This document shows positions 9,365 to 18,111 of a DNA stretch of 42,524 nt, piece by piece. The stretch spans positions 1-42,524 of the forward strand of contig NZ_JAPKFL010000036.1 in the NCBI RefSeq assembly GCF_026262575.1, in the 5' to 3' direction. This DNA is from Streptomyces marinisediminis (GTDB lineage Bacteria; Actinomycetota; Actinomycetes; Streptomycetales; Streptomycetaceae). The position numbers were made by a program, and so were the translations under genes. Position 1 is the first letter of the stretch. Every line of letters begins with the position of its first letter. Under the pieces are notes generated by a model that saw only the letters and a list, made by a program, of their open reading frames with translations, was not told where the DNA came from and ran no database searches.

Positions 9365-10082
9365 CGAGACCGCACGCGGCCGGGTCCGCACGGTGGTGGG
9401 CCTGCTCCGGGAGGACGTGGCCACCGTGCTCAGCAAGGACCCGGCGGCCACCAGCGCCCGGGAGGTCCTGCTCTACCCGCACATCCACGCCCTGTGGACC
9501 TACCGCGTCGCCCACCGGCTGTGGCGGCGCGGACACCGGGTCAGCGCCCGGGCCCTCTCGCTCGCGGCGCGCGTGGTGACCGGCATCGAGATCCACCCCG
9601 GCGCGGTCATCGGGCGGCGCTTCTTCGTCGACCACGGCACCGCCGTCGTGATCGGCGAGACGGTGCGCATCGGCGACGACGTCATGCTCTACCACCAGGT
9701 GACGCTCGGGTCGGCGGGGTGGTGGAAGGACCAGCGGCGCCCGGCCGGGTCGCGGCGCCACCCCGTGGTGCGCGACCGCGTGATCATCGGCACGGGCGCC
9801 AGCGTCCTGGGCCCGGTGACCGTCGGCGCCGACTCCCGCATCGGCGCGCACGCCGTCGTCCTGGACGACCTGCCCGCCGGGGCCCGGGTGACGGCCGCCC
9901 CCTCCCCCGCGCGCCCGACCGGGGAGCCGCCGCCGGAGGGCCGCGACGCCCCGGCGCTGTGCGTCGCGGACGCCGCCGGCGCGGAGCGGGAAGCGGCCGA
10001 CACCCAGCACACCCGGCAGGACCGGGACGTCCCCCCTCTCCCCCAGGCCGCAGAGATCGCGGAAGGAAGCCGTTCGGCATGA
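9351..10082 (+). CDS. Serine O-acetyltransferase (CysE/EpsC type)
   Basis: 243-aa left-handed beta-helix acyltransferase that would acetylate the serine hydroxyl with acetyl-CoA. Conserved features are LLYPHIHALWTYRVAH, GIEIHPGAVIGRRFFVDHG with catalytic-type H95, GETVRIGDDVMLYHQVTLG, and RRHP with H137, so both family histidines are kept. TLGGTG is replaced by TLGSAG, with a longer loop (WWKDQRRPAG). Residues about 185-243 are an extra Pro/Ala/Glu-rich tail. The ATG at 9351 lies inside the oxidase gene (14-nt overlap), and the stop overlaps the MetRS-like start (ATGA). Overlaps on both sides tie it to the pathway, which would suit an O-acetylserine-derived building block or acetylation of a pathway intermediate. 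Confidence 0.85.
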   Translation: MTTCSETARGRVRTVVGLLREDVATVLSKDPAATSAREVLLYPHIHALWTYRVAHRLWRRGHRVSARALSLAARVVTGIEIHPGAVIGRRFFVDHGTAVVIGETVRIGDDVMLYHQVTLGSAGWWKDQRRPAGSRRHPVVRDRVIIGTGASVLGPVTVGADSRIGAHAVVLDDLPAGARVTAAPSPARPTGEPPPEGRDAPALCVADAAGAEREAADTQHTRQDRDVPPLPQAAEIAEGSRSA

Positions 10083-11752
10083 GCACCTACATCGTCACCA
10101 GCGCGCCACCCAACCCCAACGGGGACCTGCACCTCGGCCACCTGTCGGGGCCGTTCCTCGGCGCCGACATCCTCACCCGCCACCTGCGGCAGCGCGGGCA
10201 CGACGTGCGCCACGTCGGCTACTCCGACGAGCACTCGTGCTACGTCCCGCGCCGCGCCGCCGAGGTCGGGGCGACCGCCCACGAGACGGCGCTGCGCTTC
10301 GGCAACCGCATGGAGGAGACCCTCTACCTGGGCGGGATGCACCACGACTGGTTCACCCGCCCGCTGACCACCCCCCGGCACACCGAGACCGTCCAGCGCT
10401 TCTTCACCGGGCTGTGGGAGCGCGGCCGGCTCCGGGTGCGCGAGCTGCCGGTCTTCCACTGCGCCGGCTGCGACCGGCATCTGTACGAGGCCGAGGTGCG
10501 CGGGGAGTGCCAGTTCTGCCGCGAGCCCTCCGACGGCGTCTACTGCGAGGCGTGCGGGCTGCCGCAGGACCCGGCGGGCCTGGCCGCCCCCCGGTGCACC
10601 GCCTGTTGGCAGGAACCGGAGATCCGCACGCTGCGCCGGATCGTCTTCCCGCTGGAGGACTACCGCCAGCAGCTCCTGGACTACTACGCCCGCGCCCAGC
10701 AGGAGACGGAGTGGCGGCCCCGGCTGCGCGCCTACCTCAACACCCTCCTCGCCGACGAGCTGCCCGAGACCCCGATCAGCCGGCTGGCCGACTACGGCAT
10801 ACCGGTGCCGCTGGCCGACTGGGACGGGCACATCCTCGACACCTGGTTCAGCGGCATCTTCGGCTACCTCGCCGCCACCGGGTGCCTGTACGACGCCGAG
10901 GGGCGCCCCGGGCGGGGCGAGGAGCTGTGGCGCGACCCGGCCACGCGCATCGTCAACTTCATCGGCTTCGACTGCTCCTTCTCGCACGCCGCGCTGTGGC
11001 CCGCGCTGCTGCTCGCGCACGGCGGGATGACGCTGCCCAGCCAGATCGTCACCAACGAGTTCTACCGGCTGGAGGGCGGGAAGTTCTCCACCAGCCGGGG
11101 CCACGCCATCTGGGGCGGTGAGTTCCTGCGCCGGGTCTCCCCCGACGCGCTGCGGCTGCACCTGAGCCTGACGGGTCCCGAGCGCGAGCAGAGCAACTTC
11201 TCGATGAAGGAGTTCACCGACACCGTCGAGACGGTGCTCGTCGACGGGCTGGAGGACTGGTCGCGCACCCTGCTGCGCTGGCTGGACGAGGACTTCGAGG
11301 GCGTCGTCCCCGACACGGAGCCCGACGCCGGACCGCTCGCCGCGACGCTGGGCGAGCTGGCCGGGGAGGTCGCCGTCGCGCTGTCCGCCGAGTCCTTCTC
11401 CCCGAACCGGGCGACCGCCGCGCTGACCACGGCCATCTCCCAGGCCGCCGGACGCCTGCCCGTCCTGGCCAGGCTGCGGCGCGCGGCGGAGGCCGAGGGC
11501 GACGCCGCCGGGGAGCGGCGCGCGGAGTACGCGCGGCACCTGCTCGCCCACGTGGACGCCCTCGCCCTGGTCGTGGTGACCGCCGCGCCGATCATGCCGG
11601 GCTGGTCCGCGCTGCTCGCCCAGCACCTCGGGCTCGCCCGGGACCCGTGGACGGGGCTGCCGCGGTGGCCTGAGGACACCGCCGCCCCGCTGGTGCCGCG
11701 CGGCGGCCGGCTGGCGGGTGAGCCCGCCCCGTTCTTCCACGGCGCGGAGTGA
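10079..11752 (+). CDS. Methionyl-tRNA-synthetase-like ligase, probable second half of a split hydrazine synthetase
   Basis: 557-aa class I aminoacyl-tRNA-synthetase-like protein. It shows PPNPNGDLHLGH with the HIGH-type motif HLGH at 18-21, a KMSKS-type motif KFSTS near residue 335, and four CxxC pairs (CAGC, CQFC, CEAC, CTAC, about residues 127-180) of the MetRS zinc-knuckle type. In known hydrazine synthetases this domain activates an amino acid and esterifies it to the N-hydroxyl group of N-hydroxylysine. The start is ATG 10079 with GGAAGGA upstream, overlapping the acetyltransferase stop (ATGA). A resistance-type or housekeeping methionyl-tRNA synthetase is the alternative. The co-transcription with N-hydroxylases, cupin and DAO oxidase argues against that. 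Confidence 0.84.
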   Translation: MSTYIVTSAPPNPNGDLHLGHLSGPFLGADILTRHLRQRGHDVRHVGYSDEHSCYVPRRAAEVGATAHETALRFGNRMEETLYLGGMHHDWFTRPLTTPRHTETVQRFFTGLWERGRLRVRELPVFHCAGCDRHLYEAEVRGECQFCREPSDGVYCEACGLPQDPAGLAAPRCTACWQEPEIRTLRRIVFPLEDYRQQLLDYYARAQQETEWRPRLRAYLNTLLADELPETPISRLADYGIPVPLADWDGHILDTWFSGIFGYLAATGCLYDAEGRPGRGEELWRDPATRIVNFIGFDCSFSHAALWPALLLAHGGMTLPSQIVTNEFYRLEGGKFSTSRGHAIWGGEFLRRVSPDALRLHLSLTGPEREQSNFSMKEFTDTVETVLVDGLEDWSRTLLRWLDEDFEGVVPDTEPDAGPLAATLGELAGEVAVALSAESFSPNRATAALTTAISQAAGRLPVLARLRRAAEAEGDAAGERRAEYARHLLAHVDALALVVVTAAPIMPGWSALLAQHLGLARDPWTGLPRWPEDTAAPLVPRGGRLAGEPAPFFHGAE

Positions 11753-12735
11753 GGAGGGTGGAAGAAGCGGAAGAAGAGGCCGCGCGGCCGGGAGGCGGTG
11801 CCGGTGCCGTCCGCCCGGCCTGGGACACCCTGACCGGCGTCCTGGGGGCCGGCACGCTCCTGGTCCCGGCCGCGCTCGTCGGCGCGCCGGGCGCCTGGGG
11901 CCTGTCGCTGGCCGTCGCCGCCGGGCTGGCCCTGTGGTGCCTGCTCGTGGCGGCGGCCGGCGGCACCCGCTCGGGCGGCGCGGCGGCCCTGGCCGGGGCA
12001 CGCCTCGGCCCCGGCGCGGCGCGGCTGGTGCACGCGCTGTACTTCGGCGGCATCGCCGCGGGGCAGGCGGCGCTGGTCACGGCGGCCGGGCAGTTCGTGG
12101 CCGACGGCCGGGCCGCGCGGTGGGTGGCGGTGGGCGTCCTGGGCGGCGCGGCGGTGTGCGTGGCCGCCGGGTGGACGCCGCCGCCCCTCGCCCGGCGGCT
12201 GCGCCTGGCCGCGGTCGTGCTCCTGGCCGGCGTGCTGTGGCTCCGCCCCGGCGCGCTCGCGCTCGACGGCGCCGGGGCGCTGGGCGCCCCGGCGACCGCC
12301 GTCGTCCTGCTGTTCGCCTGGGTCGGCCTGGAGGGCTCGGTGCCCGCGCCGCGCGAGGGCCGCGCCCGGCTGGGCGGCGCCCTGGCGGGCCTGGCCGCCG
12401 CGGCGGCCCTGTACGCGGTCCTGCTCCTCGCGCCCCCGGCACCGGCGGACGCGGGCGGAAGCGGCGCGCTCGGCGGCGTCGCGGCACTCGTCCTCGGGGT
12501 GTACTGCGTGACGAACCTCCAGGCCGCCGGGGCGCACGGGGCCCGGCTGCGCGGCACGCCGCGCGGTGCCGCCCTCGCGGCGGTGGCGGTGGCCCTGGCC
12601 GGCACCGCGCTCGCCGCGCTCGCCGACTGGACCGTGCCGGCCCTGCTCCTGGCCCCCGGCGCCGCCACGGCCGCCCTCTACGCCGTACTCGCCACCGCCG
12701 CGCTCCGGAGGCGGAGGGCGCCGGCGCCCCGCTGA
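11749..12735 (+). CDS. APC-like multi-spanning membrane protein
   Basis: 328-aa protein with about 9-10 hydrophobic segments and an N-terminal glycine-rich TM1 (DTLTGVLGAGTLLVPAALVG) typical of amino-acid/polyamine/organocation permeases. It is shorter than most APC permeases (usually 10-12 TM and more than 400 aa), so it may be a reduced member. The GTG start overlaps the stop of the MetRS-like gene. The in-frame GTG at 11758 is an alternative, and the first 20 residues are acidic and non-conserved-looking. As the last gene of the array it may import a precursor amino acid or export the product. Confidence 0.7.
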   Translation: MRRVEEAEEEAARPGGGAGAVRPAWDTLTGVLGAGTLLVPAALVGAPGAWGLSLAVAAGLALWCLLVAAAGGTRSGGAAALAGARLGPGAARLVHALYFGGIAAGQAALVTAAGQFVADGRAARWVAVGVLGGAAVCVAAGWTPPPLARRLRLAAVVLLAGVLWLRPGALALDGAGALGAPATAVVLLFAWVGLEGSVPAPREGRARLGGALAGLAAAAALYAVLLLAPPAPADAGGSGALGGVAALVLGVYCVTNLQAAGAHGARLRGTPRGAALAAVAVALAGTALAALADWTVPALLLAPGAATAALYAVLATAALRRRRAPAPR

Positions 12736-12850
12736 CCCGCCGCGCGCGTGCGCGACGGCCGGCGCGACGCCGGTCCGCGCGAGCGGCCGCGGGGCCCGGA
12801 GGCCGCCCGCCCGGGCCCCGCCGGCTCCCGCCCGGTGGCGCGGTGGTCGA

Positions 12851-12935
12851 GTGCCGCGTCGACCGAGGTTCGCCCCGTCGCGACGCCCGGCACGGCGCCT
12901 CGCGACGCACCGCGCCGGACGCCCGCTCCTCGACG
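12851..12935 (-). repeat. Structured intergenic repeat, copy A
   Basis: Lies in the convergent gap between the APC-like gene and the PspC-domain gene. Read on the minus strand it matches copy B at 37658-37819 in two blocks: an outer block with CGTCGAGGAGCGG and CGGTGCGTCGCG, and an inner block with AGGCGCCGTGCCGGGCGTCG and ACCTCGG. It can fold into a hairpin with arms CGTCGCGA (12876-12883) and TCGCGACG (12900-12907). Copy B has CGCCGCGA/TCGCGGCG at the same place, a compensated base-pair change. This is a REP-like element and may act as a bidirectional terminator. Confidence 0.75.
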
Positions 12936-12957
12936 GGCGACCCGCACTGGCGCGGCG

Positions 12958-14418
12958 CTAGGAGGCGGGTTCGACGATGGCGTGTTCGACGACGATCTCG
13001 CCCAGCGTCAGGTCGACGTCGAGCCGCACCGTGCCGGTCGGCGCCGCGTCACCGCGCGGGGCGAGGGTGAGCGTCTCGCGGTACCGGACACCGCCGCCAC
13101 TGGTCTCCACGCGCCCCTGTCCGTCCGGCCGCGCCGCCGGGACGCGGTAGCCGCCGGCCCCGAGGCGCAGATCCAGCCGCAGGGTCGTGTTCTCCGGCAC
13201 GATCACCCGGACCTCGCCCACCCCGGCGTGGACCGCGCTGCGCACCGTCTGCCCCTCGGCGAGATCGATGCCGGAGAGGTCGAGCACGGTCTCCCCGTTG
13301 CCGATGCGGTAGGCGGGCCGTACGTCGGCCGCCGTGGCCGGGGCCCAGGTGGTGCGCGTCCAGTCGGTGGTGACGTCGGGGGGGAGCAGCGCGGCGCCCG
13401 CGAGCACCCCGGCCGCCAGCAGCGTGGCCAGCACGGTGCCGAAGCCGAACCGGCCGGCGAAGATGCTGACCAGCATGCCCGCGACCAGCACGCACAGCGC
13501 GGCGACGGAGCCGGTGACGAGCGCGGTGCCCAGCTCGCCGGAGTCCCAGGCGGCGGCCGTGCCGATCCCGCCGGCGACCAGGGCGGCCGGTACCACCAGC
13601 CACCCCAGCCGCCGCCTGCGCCGCGCGGGCACCGGCGCCGGGCCGGGTTCGCGCTCGGCCAGTGTGACGGGCGCGGCGTACGGGTCCGGGGCGGGCGACG
13701 GGGTGCCGGCGTCCGCGTCGTCCGGCCCCCACAGGTAGCCGGTGTCCTGACCGGCCGGGGCGTCCTTGGCGAGCGGGTCGCGCCACCACGAGGGGGCGTG
13801 GGGCACCGGGGGCGCCTGCGCCTCGGGCGGGGCGTGCGGCAGCGGTTCGGAGCGCGCCTCGGCCTCCTCGTGCCGGTTCCTGGACCAGACGACGCCGCCC
13901 GCGAGCGCCGCGAGCAGCAGCATCGGGAAGAGCACGCTGGGCTGGCCGCCGCCGAGCGCCGCCAGCATCAGACCGGTGCCCGCGAGCGTGCACAGCAGGG
14001 CGGCCAGCGAGGAGCCCTCCACCCGGCCGGTGAGCAGGCGGCGGCCCTCGTTCTCCTCCTCGCCCTCCTGCGGCACGAGCAGCCAGGCGGCGCCGTACAG
14101 CAGCAGCCCGAGCCCGCCGACGAGCGAGAGGACGGCGACCGGCACGCGCAGGACCACCGGGTCCACGTCGTAGTGCCGCCCCAGCCCGCCGCACACCCCG
14201 GCGACCACCTTGCTGCCGCGGCTGCGCTCCAGCCGCGCGGCCTCCGGCGCCGGGCGGCCCCCGCCGTCCCCGCCGGTCCCGCCGGTACCGCCGGTCCCGG
14301 CCCGGACCCCGGCGCCGGTGCCCGCGCCCGGCCCGCTCCCGGTGGCGCCCGGCCCGGCTCCGGCGCCCGCTCCGGCGGTGTGCCCGGCGTCGCGGTCTCC
14401 GCGCTCGTCCCTCGTCAT
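12958..14418 (-). CDS. PspC-domain membrane protein
   Basis: 486-aa envelope protein. A Gly/Ala/Pro-rich N-terminal linker precedes a PspC domain at about 65-115 (SKVVAGVCGGLGRHYDVDPV, then AWLLVPQEGEEE). Several hydrophobic segments follow (about 125-170 and 285-345), and a C-terminal soluble beta-rich domain from about 365 (LDLSGIDLAEGQTVRSAVHA). I chose ATG 14418, with GAGG about 8 nt upstream, over the in-frame start at 14454. It is divergent, with a 135-nt gap, from a histidine kinase that also carries a PspC domain. This arrangement suggests a shared envelope-stress function. Confidence 0.83.
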   Translation of the reverse strand: MTRDERGDRDAGHTAGAGAGAGPGATGSGPGAGTGAGVRAGTGGTGGTGGDGGGRPAPEAARLERSRGSKVVAGVCGGLGRHYDVDPVVLRVPVAVLSLVGGLGLLLYGAAWLLVPQEGEEENEGRRLLTGRVEGSSLAALLCTLAGTGLMLAALGGGQPSVLFPMLLLAALAGGVVWSRNRHEEAEARSEPLPHAPPEAQAPPVPHAPSWWRDPLAKDAPAGQDTGYLWGPDDADAGTPSPAPDPYAAPVTLAEREPGPAPVPARRRRRLGWLVVPAALVAGGIGTAAAWDSGELGTALVTGSVAALCVLVAGMLVSIFAGRFGFGTVLATLLAAGVLAGAALLPPDVTTDWTRTTWAPATAADVRPAYRIGNGETVLDLSGIDLAEGQTVRSAVHAGVGEVRVIVPENTTLRLDLRLGAGGYRVPAARPDGQGRVETSGGGVRYRETLTLAPRGDAAPTGTVRLDVDLTLGEIVVEHAIVEPAS

Positions 14419-14553
14419 ACGCCCATCCTCACCGCTGCGCACCCCGGCGGGCATCCGGGCCCTACCCGGAACCGACCCTGAGTCCGCGCCTCCGGGGGCG
14501 CCTCGGGGTCACCCCTGATGCCCGCGCCGTCCGCTGCGTGTGACGATCGCACC

Positions 14554-15813
14554 ATGAGCACCGCCGCGTCCGCCCCCGCCGTCGAGTCACCGCCGCTGCG
14601 CCGCCTGTACCGCAGCGCGGAGGGCCGCTGGCTGGGCGGCGTGGCCCGGGGTCTGGCCGGGCACCTGGCGCTGCCGGTGCTGTGGGTGCGCGTCGCCTTC
14701 GTCGTCCTGTTCTTCACCAGCGCGCTCGGCGCGCTCGTCTACGCGGTGTTCTGGTTCGTGGTGCCGCTGGGCACCGGTGGCGTGGCCGCGGCGCCCCGGC
14801 CGCCGGGGCTCAAGCGCCCGCTGCGCGGCAGGCGTCCGGACCGGGCGCACTGGCTGGCCGCCGCCGTGCTGGTCGTGGCGGTCGTCGTGCTCGGCACGAA
14901 CATGACCTTCGGCTCCGGCAACGCCTACCTGTGGCCGCTGCTGGTGATGGGCGCGGGCGTCGCCGTGGTGTGGCGGCAGGCGGACAACGCGCGCCGGGCC
15001 CACTGGACGGAGGTCAGCAGGCGGCGCCGGCTGCTGCCGATCGCGCGCAGCGCGGCCGGGGTGGTGCTGGTGGGCGTCGGCGTGACGGGGTTCGTCGTCA
15101 TCCAGGGGTCGGCCGAGCAGTTCGGCGCGGTGCTCCAGGCGTCGCTCGCGGTGCTGGTGGGCATCGGTCTGCTGGCGGGGCCCTACCTCGTCCGCGTCAC
15201 CCAGGATCTGTCCGAGGAGCGGCTGATGCGCATCCGGGCGCAGGAGCGCGCCGAGGTCGCCGCGCACGTGCACGACTCCGTGCTGCACACCCTCACCCTG
15301 ATCCAGCGCAACGCCGACAACGCGCGCGAGGTGGCCCGGCTGGCCCGCGCGCAGGAGCGGGAGCTCCGGGCCTGGCTCTACCGGGGCGGCAGGCCCGAGT
15401 CCGAGGAGGAGGCCGAGGCCCCGCAGACGCTGGCCGAGGCGGTCAGGGCCACGGCCGCCGACGTCGAGGACCACCACGGGGCGCCGGTGGAGGTGGTGTG
15501 CGTGGGCGACTGCCCGTGCGACGACCGGCTCGCGGCGCTGCTCCAGGCCGCCCGCGAGGCGATGGTCAACGCCGCCAAGTACGGTGGCGAGGCGGGCGCG
15601 GTGCAGGTGTTCGCGGAAGTGGAAGGGCGCGGCGTCTTCCTCTCGGTACGCGACCGGGGCCCCGGTTTCGACCTGGACGCGGTGCCCGCCGACCGGATGG
15701 GCGTGCGCGAGTCGATCATCGGCCGGATGGAGCGCAACGGCGGCACGGCCCGCATCCGCACCGCGCCGGGCGAGGGCACCGAGGTGGAGCTGGAGATGGA
15801 GAGGGCGGAATGA
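14554..15813 (+). CDS. PspC-fused sensor histidine kinase (NarL-type partner)
   Basis: 419-aa membrane kinase. A PspC domain is at about 15-75 (EGRWLGGVARGLAGHLALPV, WFVVPLGTG). TM segments follow near 105-125, 130-140 and 165-210. The dimerisation/phosphoacceptor helix is EVAAHVHDSVLHTLTLIQRN (about 245-265, His within HVHDS). The ATPase domain carries AAREAMVNAAKYGG and DRGPGFD. ATG 14554 is chosen over 14518 because the upstream residues are not family-like. Its stop overlaps the response regulator start (ATGA), so the pair is translationally coupled. The sensed signal is probably at the membrane. Confidence 0.9.
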   Translation: MSTAASAPAVESPPLRRLYRSAEGRWLGGVARGLAGHLALPVLWVRVAFVVLFFTSALGALVYAVFWFVVPLGTGGVAAAPRPPGLKRPLRGRRPDRAHWLAAAVLVVAVVVLGTNMTFGSGNAYLWPLLVMGAGVAVVWRQADNARRAHWTEVSRRRRLLPIARSAAGVVLVGVGVTGFVVIQGSAEQFGAVLQASLAVLVGIGLLAGPYLVRVTQDLSEERLMRIRAQERAEVAAHVHDSVLHTLTLIQRNADNAREVARLARAQERELRAWLYRGGRPESEEEAEAPQTLAEAVRATAADVEDHHGAPVEVVCVGDCPCDDRLAALLQAAREAMVNAAKYGGEAGAVQVFAEVEGRGVFLSVRDRGPGFDLDAVPADRMGVRESIIGRMERNGGTARIRTAPGEGTEVELEMERAE

Positions 15814-16529
15814 CGACGACCGAAGGCACCGAGGGCACCGAAGGCACCGGCGGACCCACCGGATCCGGGCGCCGGGTGCGGGTGGTGCTCGTGGACGACC
15901 ACCGCATGTTCCGCGCGGGTGTCCAGGCCGAGATCGGGGACACCCGGACGACCGGCGTGGAGGTCGTCGGCGAGGCGGGCGACGTGGAGCAGGCGGCCTC
16001 GGTGATCGCCGCGACGCGCCCGGACGTCGTGCTGCTGGACGTGCACCTGCCCGGTGGCGGCGGGGTGGAGGTGCTGCGCCGGCGCGGCGGCGCGGTGAGC
16101 GCGGCGCAGCAACCGGTGCGCTTCCTGGCGCTGTCCGTCTCCGACGCGGCCGAGGACGTCATCGGCGTCATCCGGGGCGGCGCGCGCGGCTACGTGACGA
16201 AGACGATCACCGGCGCCGACCTGGTGAACGCCATCTTCCGGGTCGCGGACGGCGACGCGGTGTTCTCCCCGCGCCTGGCCGGGTTCGTCCTCGACGCCTT
16301 CGCCTCCTCCGACGCCCCGCCCGTCGACGAGGACCTGGACCGCCTCACCCAGCGCGAGCGCGAGGTGCTGCGGCTGATCGCCCGGGGCTACGCGTACAAG
16401 GAGATCGCCAAGCAGCTCTTCATCTCGGTGAAGACGGTCGAGTCCCACGTCTCCGCCGTCCTGCGCAAGCTCCAGCTCTCCAACCGCCACGAACTCACCC
16501 GCTGGGCCACCGCCCGCCGCCTGGTGTGA
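15810..16529 (+). CDS. LuxR/NarL-family response regulator
   Basis: 239-aa regulator. The receiver domain is at about 22-145, with the acidic pair in VVLVDDHRMFRAG and the phosphoacceptor Asp in VVLLDVHLPGG. A C-terminal LuxR HTH lies at about 172-232 (LTQREREVLRLIARGYAYKE, then LFISVKTVESHVSAVLRKLQ). The first 20 residues are a low-complexity Thr/Glu/Gly leader. The 4-nt ATGA overlap with the kinase gene makes the pairing clear. It may also act on the divergent PspC gene (inference from arrangement). Confidence 0.92.
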   Translation: MTTTEGTEGTEGTGGPTGSGRRVRVVLVDDHRMFRAGVQAEIGDTRTTGVEVVGEAGDVEQAASVIAATRPDVVLLDVHLPGGGGVEVLRRRGGAVSAAQQPVRFLALSVSDAAEDVIGVIRGGARGYVTKTITGADLVNAIFRVADGDAVFSPRLAGFVLDAFASSDAPPVDEDLDRLTQREREVLRLIARGYAYKEIAKQLFISVKTVESHVSAVLRKLQLSNRHELTRWATARRLV

Positions 16530-16570
16530 CCCCCGGGTCGGGTGTCCCGGTGCCGCGCCCCGGCGAAACG

Positions 16571-16602
16571 GGCCAGCCTCCACCGCCCCCGTGGAGGTGG
16601 CC
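16571..16602. terminator. Hairpin between convergent genes
   Basis: Arms GGCCA-G-CCTCCAC (16571-16583) and GTGGAGG-TGGCC (16591-16602) form 12 base pairs with one bulged G and a 7-nt loop. It lies between the response regulator (plus) and the HATPase gene (minus), so it could stop transcription from either side. No T-tract follows, as is common in high-GC actinomycetes. Confidence 0.6.
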
Positions 16603-16640
16603 CCCAGGCGACGCCTCCGCGACGGCGATGCGCGGTGACC

Positions 16641-17054
16641 TCAGCCGAGCGGCAGCTCCGCCCAGACGGTTTTGCCAACCGTGTGCGGGATGACACCCCA
16701 CCGGGCGGCCAGGTGATCCACGATCAGCAAGCCGCGGCCGTACATCTCGCCGTCGGCAACCTCGCGTTGGCGCGGCTGGCGTTCACCGCGCGGGTCGGTG
16801 ACCTCGATGCGCAGAGCGGACGTCGTCAGCATGAGGTGGACCCGGAAGTAGCGCCCCGGCAGACAACCGTGCAGGAGTGCGTTCCCGGCAAGCTCGCTGA
16901 CGGTCAGCGCCACGTCGTCCGCGATGCTGCCATGGCCCCACTCCGTAACCAGCCGTGCCGCCCGCCGCCGGGCGAGCCGCACGCTGCCCGGGTAGGGCGT
17001 GTAGTGCAAACGGTCTTCCCGTACTACGGGTGCCGCCGAGCGCTGCGCGTCCAT
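16641..17054 (-). CDS. Anti-sigma-factor-type ATP-binding protein (HATPase_c_2)
   Basis: 137-aa stand-alone GHKL ATPase of the RsbW/SpoIIAB-like group found in large numbers in Streptomyces. Features are YPGSVRLARRRAARLV, the N-box SELAGNALLHG at about 66-76, EVTDPRGERQPRQREV, and GRGLLIVDHLAARWGV. I chose ATG 17054; an upstream in-frame GTG at 17090 would add 12 residues. It is divergent from an XRE regulator followed by DUF397 genes, the usual abaA/whiJ-like module linked to development and antibiotic control. Confidence 0.85.
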   Translation of the reverse strand: MDAQRSAAPVVREDRLHYTPYPGSVRLARRRAARLVTEWGHGSIADDVALTVSELAGNALLHGCLPGRYFRVHLMLTTSALRIEVTDPRGERQPRQREVADGEMYGRGLLIVDHLAARWGVIPHTVGKTVWAELPLG

Positions 17055-17230
17055 GGTTCCCCACCTCTCTTCGCAGGCTGAAGCCGGCACACAGGGGTGT
17101 CCACCACCCAGCCCGATGAGCGATCGAATAACTACAGCGAGTAGACGACGTTTTCATCCAGGAGCAATAGTCTCTGGGAATTAATTCCCCACACCTCGAC
17201 TCGCACGGACCGAGGGGACAGACTGCTGCC

Positions 17231-18109
17231 GTGAACCAACGGTCATACCAAGGCAATCGGGTCTCCACCGTCCTCGGACGCAAGCTTGGCAACGAGCTGC
17301 TACGGCTTCGCGACGCGGCTGGGCGAACCCAGCAGCAGGCCGCCGAAGCGCTCAGCGCTACCGCGACCAAGATCGTCAAGATGGAGCGCGGATGGGTGCC
17401 CATCCGGGACCCCGACCTTCGCGCCCTGTGCGACTTCTACGGTCTCCGCGACCCGAGCGCTGTTGCCTCGCTGCTGAACCTGGCGCACCTCGACCGCGAG
17501 CGGCGCAAGGCCAAGGGGTGGTGGCAGCAGCTACCGAAAACGGGCTCGCTGAGCGAGTACATCGCCATGGAGGACGTGGCGAAGCAGGTGCGGACCTGGC
17601 AGCTCTCTTTCGTACCCGGGCTGCTCCAGACGGCCGAGTACGCGCGTGCGCTGGCGGTGGGAGAGGGCGCTTGGGACGATCCCGACGAGATCGAGCGCAT
17701 GGTCGATGCGAGGTTGCAACGTCAACGCCGCCTGCGCGACGACGACCCCTTGCACGTGTACGCCGTGGTGTGGGAAGCGGCTCTCCGCCAACTCGTCGGT
17801 GGGCCGCCCGTCATGCGCGCACAACTCTCTCGGCTGTCGGCAGTGGCCGAGCTGGCGACCGTACGCCTTCAGGTACTGCCCTACCGAGCCGGTGCACACG
17901 CCTGCGCCGCGAGCTCTTTCACGATCATCTCCTTCGCGGAGGACGAGGCAGCCGACGTTGTGCACACGGATACGATTGGCTCAACGGTCTGGGCGGAAAA
18001 CGAGTACGACAGCTCGAAGTACCGTGAGTTCTTCGATCGCACCGCCAGGCAGGCGCTCTCCCAGAGCGACTCCTTGTCCCTGATCGACAGCATCCGTAAG
18101 GAGTTGTAA
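17231..18109 (+). CDS. XRE-family regulator with C-terminal DUF5753
   Basis: 292-aa regulator. The N-terminal helix-turn-helix is at about 15-70 (LGNELLRLRDAAGRTQQQAA, KIVKMERGWVPIRDPDL). The C-terminal DUF5753 region is at about 100-285 (WQLSFVPGLLQTAEYARALA, VVWEAALRQLVGG, LQVLPYRAGAHACAASSFTI). The start is GTG 17231 with AGGGGACAG upstream. The following DUF397 genes are its usual partners; such pairs act in WhiJ/AbaA-like developmental control in Streptomyces. GC and codon bias are lower than in neighbours, hinting at a more mobile segment (16.9-18.3 kb). Confidence 0.9.
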   Translation: MNQRSYQGNRVSTVLGRKLGNELLRLRDAAGRTQQQAAEALSATATKIVKMERGWVPIRDPDLRALCDFYGLRDPSAVASLLNLAHLDRERRKAKGWWQQLPKTGSLSEYIAMEDVAKQVRTWQLSFVPGLLQTAEYARALAVGEGAWDDPDEIERMVDARLQRQRRLRDDDPLHVYAVVWEAALRQLVGGPPVMRAQLSRLSAVAELATVRLQVLPYRAGAHACAASSFTIISFAEDEAADVVHTDTIGSTVWAENEYDSSKYREFFDRTARQALSQSDSLSLIDSIRKEL

Positions 18110-18111
18110 GC

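Noticed and set aside
10079..11752. Housekeeping methionyl-tRNA synthetase (metG)
   Set aside because: It has the MetRS motifs, but it is translationally coupled to an acetyltransferase in a run with N-hydroxylases, a cupin and a DAO oxidase. That is the setting of hydrazine synthetase MetRS-like domains. A tree would settle it.
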